From positions 1 through 14,464 of the forward strand of contig JAYVOH010000114.1 of NCBI GenBank assembly GCA_043758025.1: DNA of 14,464 nucleotides. Reading direction: 5' to 3'. Origin of the DNA: VFKE01 sp043758025 (GTDB taxonomy: Bacteria > Verrucomicrobiota > Verrucomicrobiia > Verrucomicrobiales > Verrucomicrobiaceae). A model generated the notes under the pieces. That model did not search any database. It had not been told where the DNA came from and saw only the letters and a program-made list of their open reading frames with translations. Below, one piece after another: positions 6,369-14,238 of this stretch (the first letter of the stretch is position 1; every line of letters begins with the position of its first letter). The position numbers and the translations under genes were made by a program.

Positions 6369-8396
6369 TCAATGATCGCCCACCTTAAGGTAGCGATAAT
6401 AGACCTCCAGCATCAAGGTGCAGAGGCAGGTGCGGTAGATATCAGCGTCCGACCCGATAGCCGTAGTGGAGATGCCATGCACGGGCGTGGTGCCCTCCAT
6501 TTTCCAAGTGCCATCAGAATTCTGGTTGGCCAGCACGAGCGACATGGCGCTCTCGTTCCACTCTTTCCAATCTTTACCGCCATACTGGAAGTAGGCTTGC
6601 GAATAGTAATACCATGAATAGAGGTTGCAGTTAGTCTCCCAGTTAGGGGGATTTTTCTTGAAGTAGTCACTGCTGAATTTGACGGCATTGAAGATTGCCT
6701 GATGGCCACTTCCTCTGTCGAGCGTCTGCAAACCAAGGATGCCCACACCGGAGAGCTGCCACATATTGTAAGGTTGCGCGCGGTTGGTATTGCCAAAGCC
6801 TCCCGCCAGGAAATCTCCACCCTTGGTTTTGTTTTCAGTAGACTTGAGATATTTTACGGCCTTTTCAATTGACTGATGCAGCCCCTGAATGGGCAGCGCA
6901 GTAAGTTTGGCAGCCTTGAGTGCCTGATACTGCCAACCACTGACCGAGAGGTCGGGGGGGCCTACAGTATCATAACCGCCCTTGTAATAACGCCAGCCTC
7001 CGCCTTCGAGCTGTTGGGTGATGACAAAACGCACACCACCCTCGAATGCTTCCCTCATGCCCGGAAGTTCCTTTTTGCCGAGCCGGGCCAGCGCATACAT
7101 TTCTCCGAGCGCGTAAGTGGCGATCCCGTGTTCATATATGGAGGCATTAGTAGGTGGCGAATCCGTGGCAATGAATCCCTTGTCATTTTTCTTTGATAAT
7201 TCAATAAGATACAAAATGCCCTTCATTACATTCTCCCCATAAGTCGGATCGTCAGGCGTAACACAGCGACCAAGATAGCAAAGCAACGCGAAACCAGTCA
7301 TCGCAGCCTTGTGCTGGGTGCCCCAGGAGCCGTCGGGATTCTGTTTTCCCTTCAACCATGTCAACGAGAGAGTCACCGCATCCTCACACTTTGGCGAACC
7401 GCCGTTCTGAACGAGTTTGGCCAGTCGATCCGTCGTGCTGCAACGGCCTTTAAGCGAAGGGGGCAACATATTGATGCCGCCACCGCCACCGCCACCGCCG
7501 CCGCCCATTCCGCCGCCGTTGCCCATGCCGATGCCCATACCAGTTCCAAAGCCCATGCCGCCCATGCCGGACATCCTGCTGGGCGTGTAATCGCTCGTGA
7601 CCGCAATCGCGGGCATTTCCGGCAGGGATATTTTGGCGATTCCTGTGGTCGCGATTCGTTTAGCCTGCGCGGGCGCTCCACCGCTTTTCTTCTTCTGCCC
7701 CAAGGCCACCTTGTGTTCCAGCGCGCGCTTGCTGGGATTCACCGTAGGTGGTCCGCCCTGAAAGGTGATTTTCCTTTTGGCGTTGATCTGCTGCACAATA
7801 ATATAGGCAGCACCAACACCGAGCAGCACATGAAAGGCGATGCTGACGATGAGAAAATTTCCTGCGAAAAGTTTGCGCTTCGATGGCTTGGTTGATGTGA
7901 CTGCGGCTGGCTGATGCCATTGTTCCTCCTCGACTGCGGCGACCTGTGCCGGAGGAGGTTGCACAACTGCAGGCGCGAAAACCTGTGCACGCGCGGGTGG
8001 TGGAACCTGCCCGCGCGATGGCTTGATGACCTTGCCACGGACCGGCTTGGGACCGCCGTAAATCGGGGCCTTCGAGCGTTGCTTCGATATGGACGGTGCG
8101 GGGATAGCCGACACCTGTGTCATGCTGGGCGTGGGCATGAGTGGAACAGATGAAGCGACCGTGGGAGGTGCACCCGCCGGATGCGTTGCATCTTCTTCAG
8201 GAGCAAGACACAACTGCATTTGATGCAGAATATGCCTTCGATCCTCGGCCATAATGACGCCGTAATTTCTCAAGTCATCATCCGTAAGCGTCGCCAACAT
8301 TTCCAGTGTAACACCCTTCCCTGCCAACAAGGCTGTAAAACGCTCCATGCCAATGCTCTTGAGCCATTCCTCAAGTGTGGGATTTACATTTTCCAT
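6369..8396 (-). CDS. Membrane-anchored SAM-domain / prenyltransferase-squalene-cyclase-like toroid fusion protein
   Basis: This 675-residue protein has, in order: a SAM (sterile alpha motif) domain at residues 6-64 (LEEWLKSIGMERF, LATLTDDDLRNYGV, HILHQM); a Pro/Ala/Lys-rich linker at 70-170; a basic PSKRK stop; one membrane helix at about 178-202; a polar juxtamembrane segment (to about 265); a Gly/Met-rich stretch at 276-307; and an alpha/alpha-toroid at about 338-670. The toroid shows QW-type repeats (QNPDGSWG near 352, QQLEGGGWRYY near 461, QNSDGTW near 625). Positive-inside logic puts SAM in the cytoplasm and the toroid in the periplasm. Similar toroid proteins are frequent in Verrucomicrobiota and Planctomycetota, with unknown substrates. 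I see no squalene-cyclase DxDD motif, so a binding or scaffold role is as likely as catalysis. It is divergent from the TPR/ExbBD operon. Confidence 0.85.
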   Translation of the reverse strand: MENVNPTLEEWLKSIGMERFTALLAGKGVTLEMLATLTDDDLRNYGVIMAEDRRHILHQMQLCLAPEEDATHPAGAPPTVASSVPLMPTPSMTQVSAIPAPSISKQRSKAPIYGGPKPVRGKVIKPSRGQVPPPARAQVFAPAVVQPPPAQVAAVEEEQWHQPAAVTSTKPSKRKLFAGNFLIVSIAFHVLLGVGAAYIIVQQINAKRKITFQGGPPTVNPSKRALEHKVALGQKKKSGGAPAQAKRIATTGIAKISLPEMPAIAVTSDYTPSRMSGMGGMGFGTGMGIGMGNGGGMGGGGGGGGGGINMLPPSLKGRCSTTDRLAKLVQNGGSPKCEDAVTLSLTWLKGKQNPDGSWGTQHKAAMTGFALLCYLGRCVTPDDPTYGENVMKGILYLIELSKKNDKGFIATDSPPTNASIYEHGIATYALGEMYALARLGKKELPGMREAFEGGVRFVITQQLEGGGWRYYKGGYDTVGPPDLSVSGWQYQALKAAKLTALPIQGLHQSIEKAVKYLKSTENKTKGGDFLAGGFGNTNRAQPYNMWQLSGVGILGLQTLDRGSGHQAIFNAVKFSSDYFKKNPPNWETNCNLYSWYYYSQAYFQYGGKDWKEWNESAMSLVLANQNSDGTWKMEGTTPVHGISTTAIGSDADIYRTCLCTLMLEVYYRYLKVGDH
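7476..7571 (-). repeat. Gly/Met low-complexity coding repeat
   Basis: These are GGC/GGT/ATG-type codons encoding residues about 276-307 of the SAM/toroid protein, including an uninterrupted run of about ten glycines just before the toroid. It is probably a flexible periplasmic tether. Trinucleotide repetition makes it prone to length change by slippage without a frameshift. Confidence 0.7.
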
Positions 8397-8436
8397 GCTG
8401 TTATCTGGTGTTGCTAATTTTTGATGAAATCTGATT

Positions 8437-8464
8437 CTAATATTTTTTTGCCCGCCACCATCAA
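8437..8464 (-). promoter_or_regulatory. Candidate promoter of the SAM/toroid gene
   Basis: On the minus strand TTGATG (8464-8459) and TATTAG (8442-8437) are 16 bp apart, which would place the transcript start near 8430 and leave a leader of about 33 nt. No Shine-Dalgarno sequence precedes the ATG at 8396. Confidence 0.35.
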
Positions 8465-8497
8465 ATCAATCCGCGCAAAATACCGCAAGAAAAATCT

Positions 8498-8522
8498 TGC
8501 CATTGTGTGCCATTTTTTGCCA
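8498..8522 (+). promoter_or_regulatory. Three helically phased TGCCA repeats in the divergent promoter region
   Basis: TGCCA occurs at 8498-8502, 8508-8512 and 8518-8522, exactly one DNA helical turn apart, in the 189-bp gap between the divergent SAM/toroid gene and the TPR operon. The copies lie 64-88 bp before the TPR start and about 55-80 bp upstream of the candidate minus promoter. The layout suits cooperative binding of a regulator on one DNA face. The complementary TGGCA motifs do not have sigma-54 spacing (GG to GC is one base short). Confidence 0.35.
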
Positions 8523-8585
8523 AACTCATCGTCCCTCATTCAGGAGCATTTAGCCTGAACCCTAGGGCACCATATTTTATATTGA

Positions 8586-11573
8586 ATGATCCAACCCCGT
8601 CCACAACGCCAACGCGTCGTAACCGGCCTGCCGTCGCATTTATGGAGCGCAGCGGCAGGAGTGGTGCTGATGTTTCTGCTGGCGTTGCCCTTCTCCTATG
8701 GTGCGAATGATGCGCCGAGTCTTATTCCCGAGGGCATCCTGACTCAGGCTGGTGCCGATCTCAATGCGGGGATGCAAGCTTTTGAGAAGAAAAATTTTCC
8801 AACAGCCGCCGAGAAGCTGACCTCCGCGATTGGCCTGCTCAGTAAATACCCAGAAGCGATGCTCCGGCTGGCCCCTGCCTATTTCACGCTCGGCGCAGCC
8901 TATTTCAACGCCAATGATTACCCCAAGGCCATCAGCGCCTTTAATGAATTCCTCAAACTCTTCCCCAAATCAGATAAAGTAGGCGAGGTGCGGCTGGCCT
9001 TGGCGCGTGCGACATTTTTTAACAAGGACTACGAAGCCGCCGTGACCATGTTCTCCAAGTTCGAAGCCTACCCCAGTCTGCGGGAGCAGGCCCTGGTGAC
9101 TCAGGCGGCGTGTTACAAGGAGCTGGGCAAAACCGAAGAACAGCAGAAGACCTTGGAGAAGCTCATCGCCCCGGAAATCAAATCCCGCGCCCAGGCGGGC
9201 GGTGCCGTGACTCTGGCTGCACTGTATGTGGAACTGGAACAACCTGAGAAGGCGCAAGAATTGCTGGCTGATCTCGAAAAACGCATCCTCCTCGTGGACA
9301 ACATCGTGACGGTGAACTCCCTCGAACTCCGCATCGCCGACGGCTATGCCGACAAGAAAGAATACGCCAAGGCCATCAATGCCTACCGCACCGTGCGTGA
9401 CAATGCTGAAGTCATCGCCTTTCAAAAAGAGCGCATCGCCGCCATGGAGGCGCGCATCGCCGCCAACGAAAAGTATGCTGAGGAAAAGCCGGAACTCTTC
9501 TCGTCGTTGAAGGCCACGAACATCGAGATCGCATCCATTCAGGAGGAGGCGCAGAAGCTGCTGACGGAATTTGAAAAAGTGCCTGACTTCGCGCCTGCCG
9601 TCCTGTCCCGCGTCGGCTCCTGCTGGTATGACTGGGAAAAAAAGTGGGAGTCTGTTGTCGTCTTCCGTCGCGTTCTGGAAAAATACCCCAAGACCAAGGA
9701 AGCCGAAGCCGCGCTGTATGCGATAATTCTATGTTATTCCGATCTCAATCGCATCAAGAGCGCCCAGAAACTCTGTGAACGCTATCTGAACGAATTTCCC
9801 AAGGGCGTGAATGCCGGGACGGTCGGTTACCTCATGGGAGCGATGTCGCTCCAAGCCCAGGATCCGAAAGGCGCCATCTCTTACTTTGAAACCGTGCTTC
9901 AGAAACAACCAGACAGCCCGTATCGCGACCAGATTCGTTTTCTAATCGGCAACGCCAAGATGCAGATGGGTGACGTCGAATCCGCGCTTGTGGAATTTCA
10001 GAAATATCTCAAGGAATTTCCCAAAGGCCAGAACATCGAGGAGGTGGAATATCGCGCCGCCCTCTCCCTGGTCCTTCTGGGCAAATACGAAGAAGCCATG
10101 GGTGCGCTCAAAGGCTGGCTCACCAAGTATCCCAAAAGCGAGTTTGCCGCGGATTGCCACTATCGCCTGATGGTCTGCAAGTATGCAGCGTCCTTATATG
10201 ACGAGATCGTTCAGGATGCGAAAGCCTGGCAGAAAGAATACTCCGGGAATCCCATTGAACCCGAAGTCCTCTCCCTTCTCGGTGATACACTCGCGGCACA
10301 AAACGACGTCCCGGGATCTGCCGCTGCCTTCAAGGAATCATTTCAAAAAGCCACGATAGATGAAGTCCTGAACTACTCTCTTTTTGAAGCAGCCAAGGCC
10401 CTGCAAAAACTCGGCAAATGGTCCGAGATGTCGGAGATGTTTGAGAATTTTGTGAGAAAAAAACCCGGTCATCAGAGCGTGGTCGCCGCCATGTTCTGGA
10501 TTGGCAAGTCCAAGGCCCGCGAAGGTAAAACCGAGGAAGCCAAAACTTTCCTGGTCGAGCAGATCAAACGCTATCTCAATGAACCCAAACGCGAAGCCGT
10601 GGAGCAGCTCCTGCTACAGCTTGCGCAACTTTGTTCCAAGCGCCCCCGCCCCGCCCTCCCATCTCCGTCAGACATTCCCGTGCCAGCACCTGCGCCCCCG
10701 CCACCACTGACCGTCTCCACCAGCGGTCCGGCGGCTCCGATCGTCAAGCCGCCGCCCGCGCCGGAGCCGCCGCCTCTTCCACCCTATGACGCCATGGCGG
10801 AACTTGAGAAACAACTGGCCCCGCTGTTGCCGGATGCGAACGCCACCGGCAAGGCCCGGCTGATCTACGCCAAGGCTGAACTGGCCAAGCTCCGGAAGAA
10901 AGATGACGAGGTTGAAAAAGCTAATCGCGAACTCGCGGTCGGATTCAAACCGGAAGAACTCAGCCCCGCACTGCTCGCGCTCGCCGGTGATTTCCATCTG
11001 GGGAAAAAAGACACCGCAGCCGCCACCAAATATTTCAACATCCTGAAAGAAGACTTCCCCAAAAGCGATCACCTCGACTACGCCTACAACGGCCTCGGCC
11101 AGATCGCTTTCGATGCCAAAGATTTCAAGACCGCGCTCAAGTTCTACACCGACGCGGCTGACACTTACACCGGGGCCAAGATCAAGGAAGCCACCATCGG
11201 CAAAGCGCGTTCCTTGCTGGAATTAAAGCAGTATGATGAGGCGAAAAAATTATTCGAGCAAGTTGCAGGCATGCGCGAATGGCGCGGCGAATCCACCGCA
11301 ATGGCGGTGTATTATCTGGGCGTAGTCCAGCAGCGTCAGGAACACTGGGCGGAGGCCATCGCCCATTACCAGCGTGTGTTTGTCGCTTATCAGAAATTTC
11401 TCCCGTGGGTGGCCAAGTCTTATATTGATTGCGCGGAAAGTTTTCATCAGCTCGGCAAGAGCAAGCAGGCCGTGGCTCACTTGCAGGAAATGCTGCGCAA
11501 CGACAAGCTCGCCACTTTTCCGGAAGCGCAACAGGCGCGCAAAATGCTCGGCGAATGGGAGGCTGGCTTATGA
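8586..11573 (+). CDS. Large exported tetratricopeptide-repeat protein
   Basis: This encodes a 995-residue protein. A basic N-region (RPQRQR) and hydrophobic stretch (AAAGVVLMFLLALPFSYGA, residues 22-40) form a signal peptide or uncleaved anchor, supporting the ATG at 8586. From about residue 55 to 680 there are many TPR-type helix pairs (for example AYFTLGAAYFNANDYPKAIS, and repeated FPKS / YPKS endings spaced 34-37 residues apart). A Pro-rich linker covers about residues 685-736, and a second TPR block runs to the C-terminus. TPR arrays of this kind, as in YbgF/CpoB beside Tol-Pal, act as periplasmic protein-binding scaffolds. It is the first gene of an operon with a smaller TPR protein, an ExbB-type channel and two ExbD proteins, so a role as partner or adaptor of that motor complex is likely. 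The stop overlaps the next start (ATGA). Confidence 0.85.
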   Translation: MIQPRPQRQRVVTGLPSHLWSAAAGVVLMFLLALPFSYGANDAPSLIPEGILTQAGADLNAGMQAFEKKNFPTAAEKLTSAIGLLSKYPEAMLRLAPAYFTLGAAYFNANDYPKAISAFNEFLKLFPKSDKVGEVRLALARATFFNKDYEAAVTMFSKFEAYPSLREQALVTQAACYKELGKTEEQQKTLEKLIAPEIKSRAQAGGAVTLAALYVELEQPEKAQELLADLEKRILLVDNIVTVNSLELRIADGYADKKEYAKAINAYRTVRDNAEVIAFQKERIAAMEARIAANEKYAEEKPELFSSLKATNIEIASIQEEAQKLLTEFEKVPDFAPAVLSRVGSCWYDWEKKWESVVVFRRVLEKYPKTKEAEAALYAIILCYSDLNRIKSAQKLCERYLNEFPKGVNAGTVGYLMGAMSLQAQDPKGAISYFETVLQKQPDSPYRDQIRFLIGNAKMQMGDVESALVEFQKYLKEFPKGQNIEEVEYRAALSLVLLGKYEEAMGALKGWLTKYPKSEFAADCHYRLMVCKYAASLYDEIVQDAKAWQKEYSGNPIEPEVLSLLGDTLAAQNDVPGSAAAFKESFQKATIDEVLNYSLFEAAKALQKLGKWSEMSEMFENFVRKKPGHQSVVAAMFWIGKSKAREGKTEEAKTFLVEQIKRYLNEPKREAVEQLLLQLAQLCSKRPRPALPSPSDIPVPAPAPPPPLTVSTSGPAAPIVKPPPAPEPPPLPPYDAMAELEKQLAPLLPDANATGKARLIYAKAELAKLRKKDDEVEKANRELAVGFKPEELSPALLALAGDFHLGKKDTAAATKYFNILKEDFPKSDHLDYAYNGLGQIAFDAKDFKTALKFYTDAADTYTGAKIKEATIGKARSLLELKQYDEAKKLFEQVAGMREWRGESTAMAVYYLGVVQQRQEHWAEAIAHYQRVFVAYQKFLPWVAKSYIDCAESFHQLGKSKQAVAHLQEMLRNDKLATFPEAQQARKMLGEWEAGL
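11557..11562 (+). promoter_or_regulatory. Strong Shine-Dalgarno sequence inside the upstream gene
   Basis: GGGAGG lies 7 bp before the ATG at 11570. It is the only clear ribosome binding site in the window and decides this start over in-frame upstream codons back to 11429, which would give a long overlap and no signal peptide at the N-terminus. Confidence 0.6.
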
Positions 11574-12433
11574 AGTCATTTCTGCGCCTCCTCTGCCTGA
11601 CCATGCTGACCACATCCGCGTGGTCGGAAAACATGATTCTGAAAGACGGCAAGACCATCGCCGCCAAAACCTTGCGTCGTCAGGGCGACAGCGTCTTCGC
11701 GACCATTGATCTCCCGATCTCTGAAATCGGCAAGCCGCCGAAAACAGCGGAAATCGGCCATCCCGTGGACAAGATTGAAAAAATTGAATTCGTCGAACCC
11801 CCGATATTGAAAACCGCGCCCGACATGATTGCCCAGGGCAATGCGGCCAAGGTGCTTGCGGAGCTCGAACCGCCTCTGAAATTTCAGGAGGGCTTTGCAG
11901 AAATCGCCGGAAGTTTCTGGACCGAGCTGGCGCTGATCAAAGTCCAGGCACTGGTCGCCCTGCAACGCGAGGCCGAAGCCGAGCCACTCGCCAAGCAGGT
12001 TTCAAAAATAACCAAAGACGCCGAGACCGTTCGCGCGGCCAATGCCCAGATCGCGGCCTGCCTCCTGCGTCGTGGCCAGCACTCACAGGCCCTGGAATTG
12101 AGTGACTCCGTGCTCAGGGACGCACGAGGCGATGCCACGCTCGCCACCGCCTCCGTGACCAAGGGTCTTTGCCTGCTGGATCGCAAAGACTGGGAGGGCG
12201 CACTCCTTGCCTTTCTCGCAGTTCCGGTGTTTCATCCTGACCAGAAAATTCTTCTCGTCCCATCCATGCTGGGCGCAGGCCGATCCTATTTCGGCATCGA
12301 AGATTTTAAGAGAGCCAAGGATACGCTCAATGAACTGATCAAATCATACCCCAGCTCACCGGAAGCCCAGCAGGCAAAAAACGAACTCGAACTCATCCAG
12401 CGCCGCGAGAAAGCTCTCGCCGATCCCAAGTAA
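11570..12433 (+). CDS. Exported TPR-containing protein
   Basis: This 287-residue protein has a classical signal peptide (KSFLRLLCLTMLTTSAWSE, cleavage near residue 19-20). A short beta-type segment follows (MILKDGKTIAAKTLRRQGDS, residues about 21-45), a pattern seen at the N-terminus of many exported Verrucomicrobiota/Planctomycetota proteins. Helical repeats run from residue about 85 to the end. The last pair (LGAGRSYFGIEDFKRAKDTL, then YPSSPEAQQAKNEL) is a clear TPR. Its start overlaps the stop of the large TPR gene, and the channel gene begins 22 bp after it, so all are one operon. It probably acts in the periplasm beside the larger TPR protein; the specific partner is unknown. Confidence 0.8.
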   Translation: MKSFLRLLCLTMLTTSAWSENMILKDGKTIAAKTLRRQGDSVFATIDLPISEIGKPPKTAEIGHPVDKIEKIEFVEPPILKTAPDMIAQGNAAKVLAELEPPLKFQEGFAEIAGSFWTELALIKVQALVALQREAEAEPLAKQVSKITKDAETVRAANAQIAACLLRRGQHSQALELSDSVLRDARGDATLATASVTKGLCLLDRKDWEGALLAFLAVPVFHPDQKILLVPSMLGAGRSYFGIEDFKRAKDTLNELIKSYPSSPEAQQAKNELELIQRREKALADPK

Positions 12434-12455
12434 TCCTTACCCCGACCAACCATCC

Positions 12456-13286
12456 ATGAAAAGAACATCCCTCCTCCTCATCCTGCTCCTTGCCGCAGGC
12501 AGTCTGTGCCTCATCCCAAGCCTGCGCGCGGAAGAAGCCGCTCCTCCCGCCAAAACTGAAGACGGAAAAGATGCCGCGCCCAAACACGTCAAAACCCTCT
12601 TGGAACAAGTCAAGGAGGGCGGCTGGGTCATGATTCCCATCGGCTTGTGCTCGGTGCTCACTCTCTATCTCATCGGGGACGGAATCCTCCGCATAACCAA
12701 TCCAAAAAAACTTCTGCCGGCGGATCAGGTTGAGTCCGTGCGCGGATTTTTCCGACCCGGCGATTACGTCGGTGCTTACGACTATTGCAAGAACAACCCC
12801 TCCGCATTCACGAACGTCTGCCGCGTAGCCATCTCTGAACTTGGCGAAGGTAAACAGGCCGTGGAAGAAGGTGTCATGGCCGAAATGGCCAAGGAAAACT
12901 CCCGCATCCAGACTTTCGTCAGCTATCTTTCCGTCATCGGTGTCTGCGCCCCCATGATCGGACTTCTGGGCACGGTAACGGGCATGATCAAAGCCTTCGC
13001 CACACTCGGTTCTGCGGGAATTGGTGATCCTTCATCGCTCTCAGCCGCCATCGGTGAAGTGCTCGTCGCTACCGCCTCCGGCCTCTTCATCGCCATCCCG
13101 GCCTTCGGTTCCTTTTACTACTTGCGCAATCGCGCGGCAAAAGTGCTCCACGACATCCAAGATCAAATGGCCTCGCTTCTGCGGAAGATGCCCTATGACA
13201 AACTCGCAGGCGCCCACATCGGAGACGAGGAAATCGTCGCCGGCGCCCCCAACTGGCTCGCTGCGGAAGAACCAGCTCATGCGTGA
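12456..13286 (+). CDS. MotA/TolQ/ExbB proton-channel family protein
   Basis: This 276-residue inner-membrane protein belongs to the family that uses proton flow to drive TonB, Tol or motility partners. It begins with a cleavable-looking signal peptide (residues 1-25, ending SLRA) and a Lys/Pro/Ala-rich segment, then the three family helices: about 55-75 (GGWVMIPIGLCSVLTLYLIG), about 153-180 (FVSYLSVIGVCAPMIGLLGT then VTGMI) and about 198-222 (EVLVATASGLFIAIPAFGSF). The GLLGTVTGM motif and the cytoplasmic domain between helices 1 and 2 are typical. The N-terminal signal peptide is absent from E. coli ExbB/TolQ but common in relatives from other phyla. It is followed by two ExbD genes. Whether it is ExbB-, TolQ- or motility-type cannot be decided from sequence alone. 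Confidence 0.92.
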   Translation: MKRTSLLLILLLAAGSLCLIPSLRAEEAAPPAKTEDGKDAAPKHVKTLLEQVKEGGWVMIPIGLCSVLTLYLIGDGILRITNPKKLLPADQVESVRGFFRPGDYVGAYDYCKNNPSAFTNVCRVAISELGEGKQAVEEGVMAEMAKENSRIQTFVSYLSVIGVCAPMIGLLGTVTGMIKAFATLGSAGIGDPSSLSAAIGEVLVATASGLFIAIPAFGSFYYLRNRAAKVLHDIQDQMASLLRKMPYDKLAGAHIGDEEIVAGAPNWLAAEEPAHA

Positions 13287-13331
13287 GCTGCGATTGATCC
13301 ATCAACATTAACCACCAACCTATAAGACACC

Positions 13332-13790
13332 ATGGCAGGAGGCGGAGGAGGAGGCGACGGCGAACCGGAATTCCAGATCGCGCCAATGATCGACGTGCTG
13401 CTGGTGCTGTTGATCTTTTTCATGTCCATCACCACCGCCCAGGTGCTGAAGGTGGACAAGGCCATCACCCTGCCCCTCGCGCAGAACGCCCTCAAAAAAG
13501 ACAACTCCCGTTCCGAGGCCATCGTCAACGTGCGCTGGGACGAGTCTAAAAAGAAAGCCATCTACACCTTCGACGACAAGGTTTACAAGGACCCCGCCGA
13601 CTTGAGCAAGGCCCTCACTGAGGCCAGAAAAATTGGCGAGACAAAAATAGCCAAAGGCCCCAACCCCACCTTCCGCTGCGTCATTCGCGGAGATCGCGAA
13701 GCCCAGGCGCGCAGCCTGTCCGTGGCCATGAACGCCGCCGCACTGGCGGGCATCAGCGATATCTCTTTCTCCACCGTCAATCGCGACTGA
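13332..13790 (+). CDS. exbD: ExbD/TolR family biopolymer transport protein, first copy
   Basis: This 152-residue protein has a short Gly-rich cytoplasmic N-terminus (AGGGGGGDGE), then the family signature FQIAPMIDVLLVLLIFFMSI at residues 14-33 with the essential membrane aspartate at D21. A periplasmic alpha/beta domain ends in a region typical of the family (VIRGDREAQARSLSVAMNAA, ALAGISDISFSTV). With the upstream channel it should form the proton-driven stator. The periplasmic domain carries an insertion rich in Lys/Asp (about residues 60-105) compared with the second copy, suggesting that the two are not interchangeable. The ATG at 13332 has no Shine-Dalgarno sequence. Confidence 0.92.
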   Translation: MAGGGGGGDGEPEFQIAPMIDVLLVLLIFFMSITTAQVLKVDKAITLPLAQNALKKDNSRSEAIVNVRWDESKKKAIYTFDDKVYKDPADLSKALTEARKIGETKIAKGPNPTFRCVIRGDREAQARSLSVAMNAAALAGISDISFSTVNRD

Positions 13791-13791
13791 T

Positions 13792-14238
13792 ATGAAGCAT
13801 TTCAATCCCCGCACTGACGACGGCAATCTGGGTTTCCAGATCGCGCCGATGATTGATGTCGTGTTTGTCATCATGCTCTTTTTCATGGTCATGGCTGGAG
13901 CCGTGAAAGTGGAAAAGGAACTGAACACCAAGCTGCCCGGCACCGCCGAGACCGCCGGGGCCACCGAGTTTGTGGACGAGATCGTCATCAACATCTCCAA
14001 GGAAGGCGAAATCCTCCTCAATGACGAGCCGATGGACAAGCCCAACAGCCATGAAATGCCCCAGTTGCGTGGCACGCTCATGCGACTGAAGCAGGGCAGC
14101 GCTGCCGCAAAAACTCCCGCCATGGTCACCATCGTGAGCGATCCTGAAGCGCGCTACAACCGCACCGTGGATGTGCTCGACGCCCTCGCCGCCGCTCAGA
14201 TCGAAAACGTCACCTTCACGGTCAGTGAAGAAGAGTAA
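13792..14238 (+). CDS. exbD: ExbD/TolR family biopolymer transport protein, second copy
   Basis: This 148-residue protein starts one base after the preceding stop. The signature FQIAPMIDVVFVIMLFFMVM (residues 15-34) keeps the proton-carrying aspartate, D22. The periplasmic domain has a family-typical end (VTIVSDPEARYNRTVDVLDA, then AQIENVTFTVSEEE). Tandem ExbD genes behind one ExbB are frequent in Planctomycetota, Verrucomicrobiota and Bacteroidota and suggest a heteromeric ExbD dimer within the channel pentamer. No tonB gene follows inside the window. Confidence 0.92.
   Translation: MKHFNPRTDDGNLGFQIAPMIDVVFVIMLFFMVMAGAVKVEKELNTKLPGTAETAGATEFVDEIVINISKEGEILLNDEPMDKPNSHEMPQLRGTLMRLKQGSAAAKTPAMVTIVSDPEARYNRTVDVLDALAAAQIENVTFTVSEEE

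Noticed and set aside
7311..7895. 194-residue plus-strand frame with Ala/His repeats
   Set aside because: It is the complement of the Gly/Met-rich and Pro-rich coding part of the SAM/toroid gene.
8498..8522. Sigma-54 promoter (TGGCAC-N5-TTGCA) on the minus strand
   Set aside because: TGGCA motifs are present but the GG-to-GC spacing is one base short and no TTGC element follows correctly.
13320..14132. 270-residue minus-strand frame
   Set aside because: Antisense to both exbD genes, whose membrane signatures and aspartates are unambiguous.
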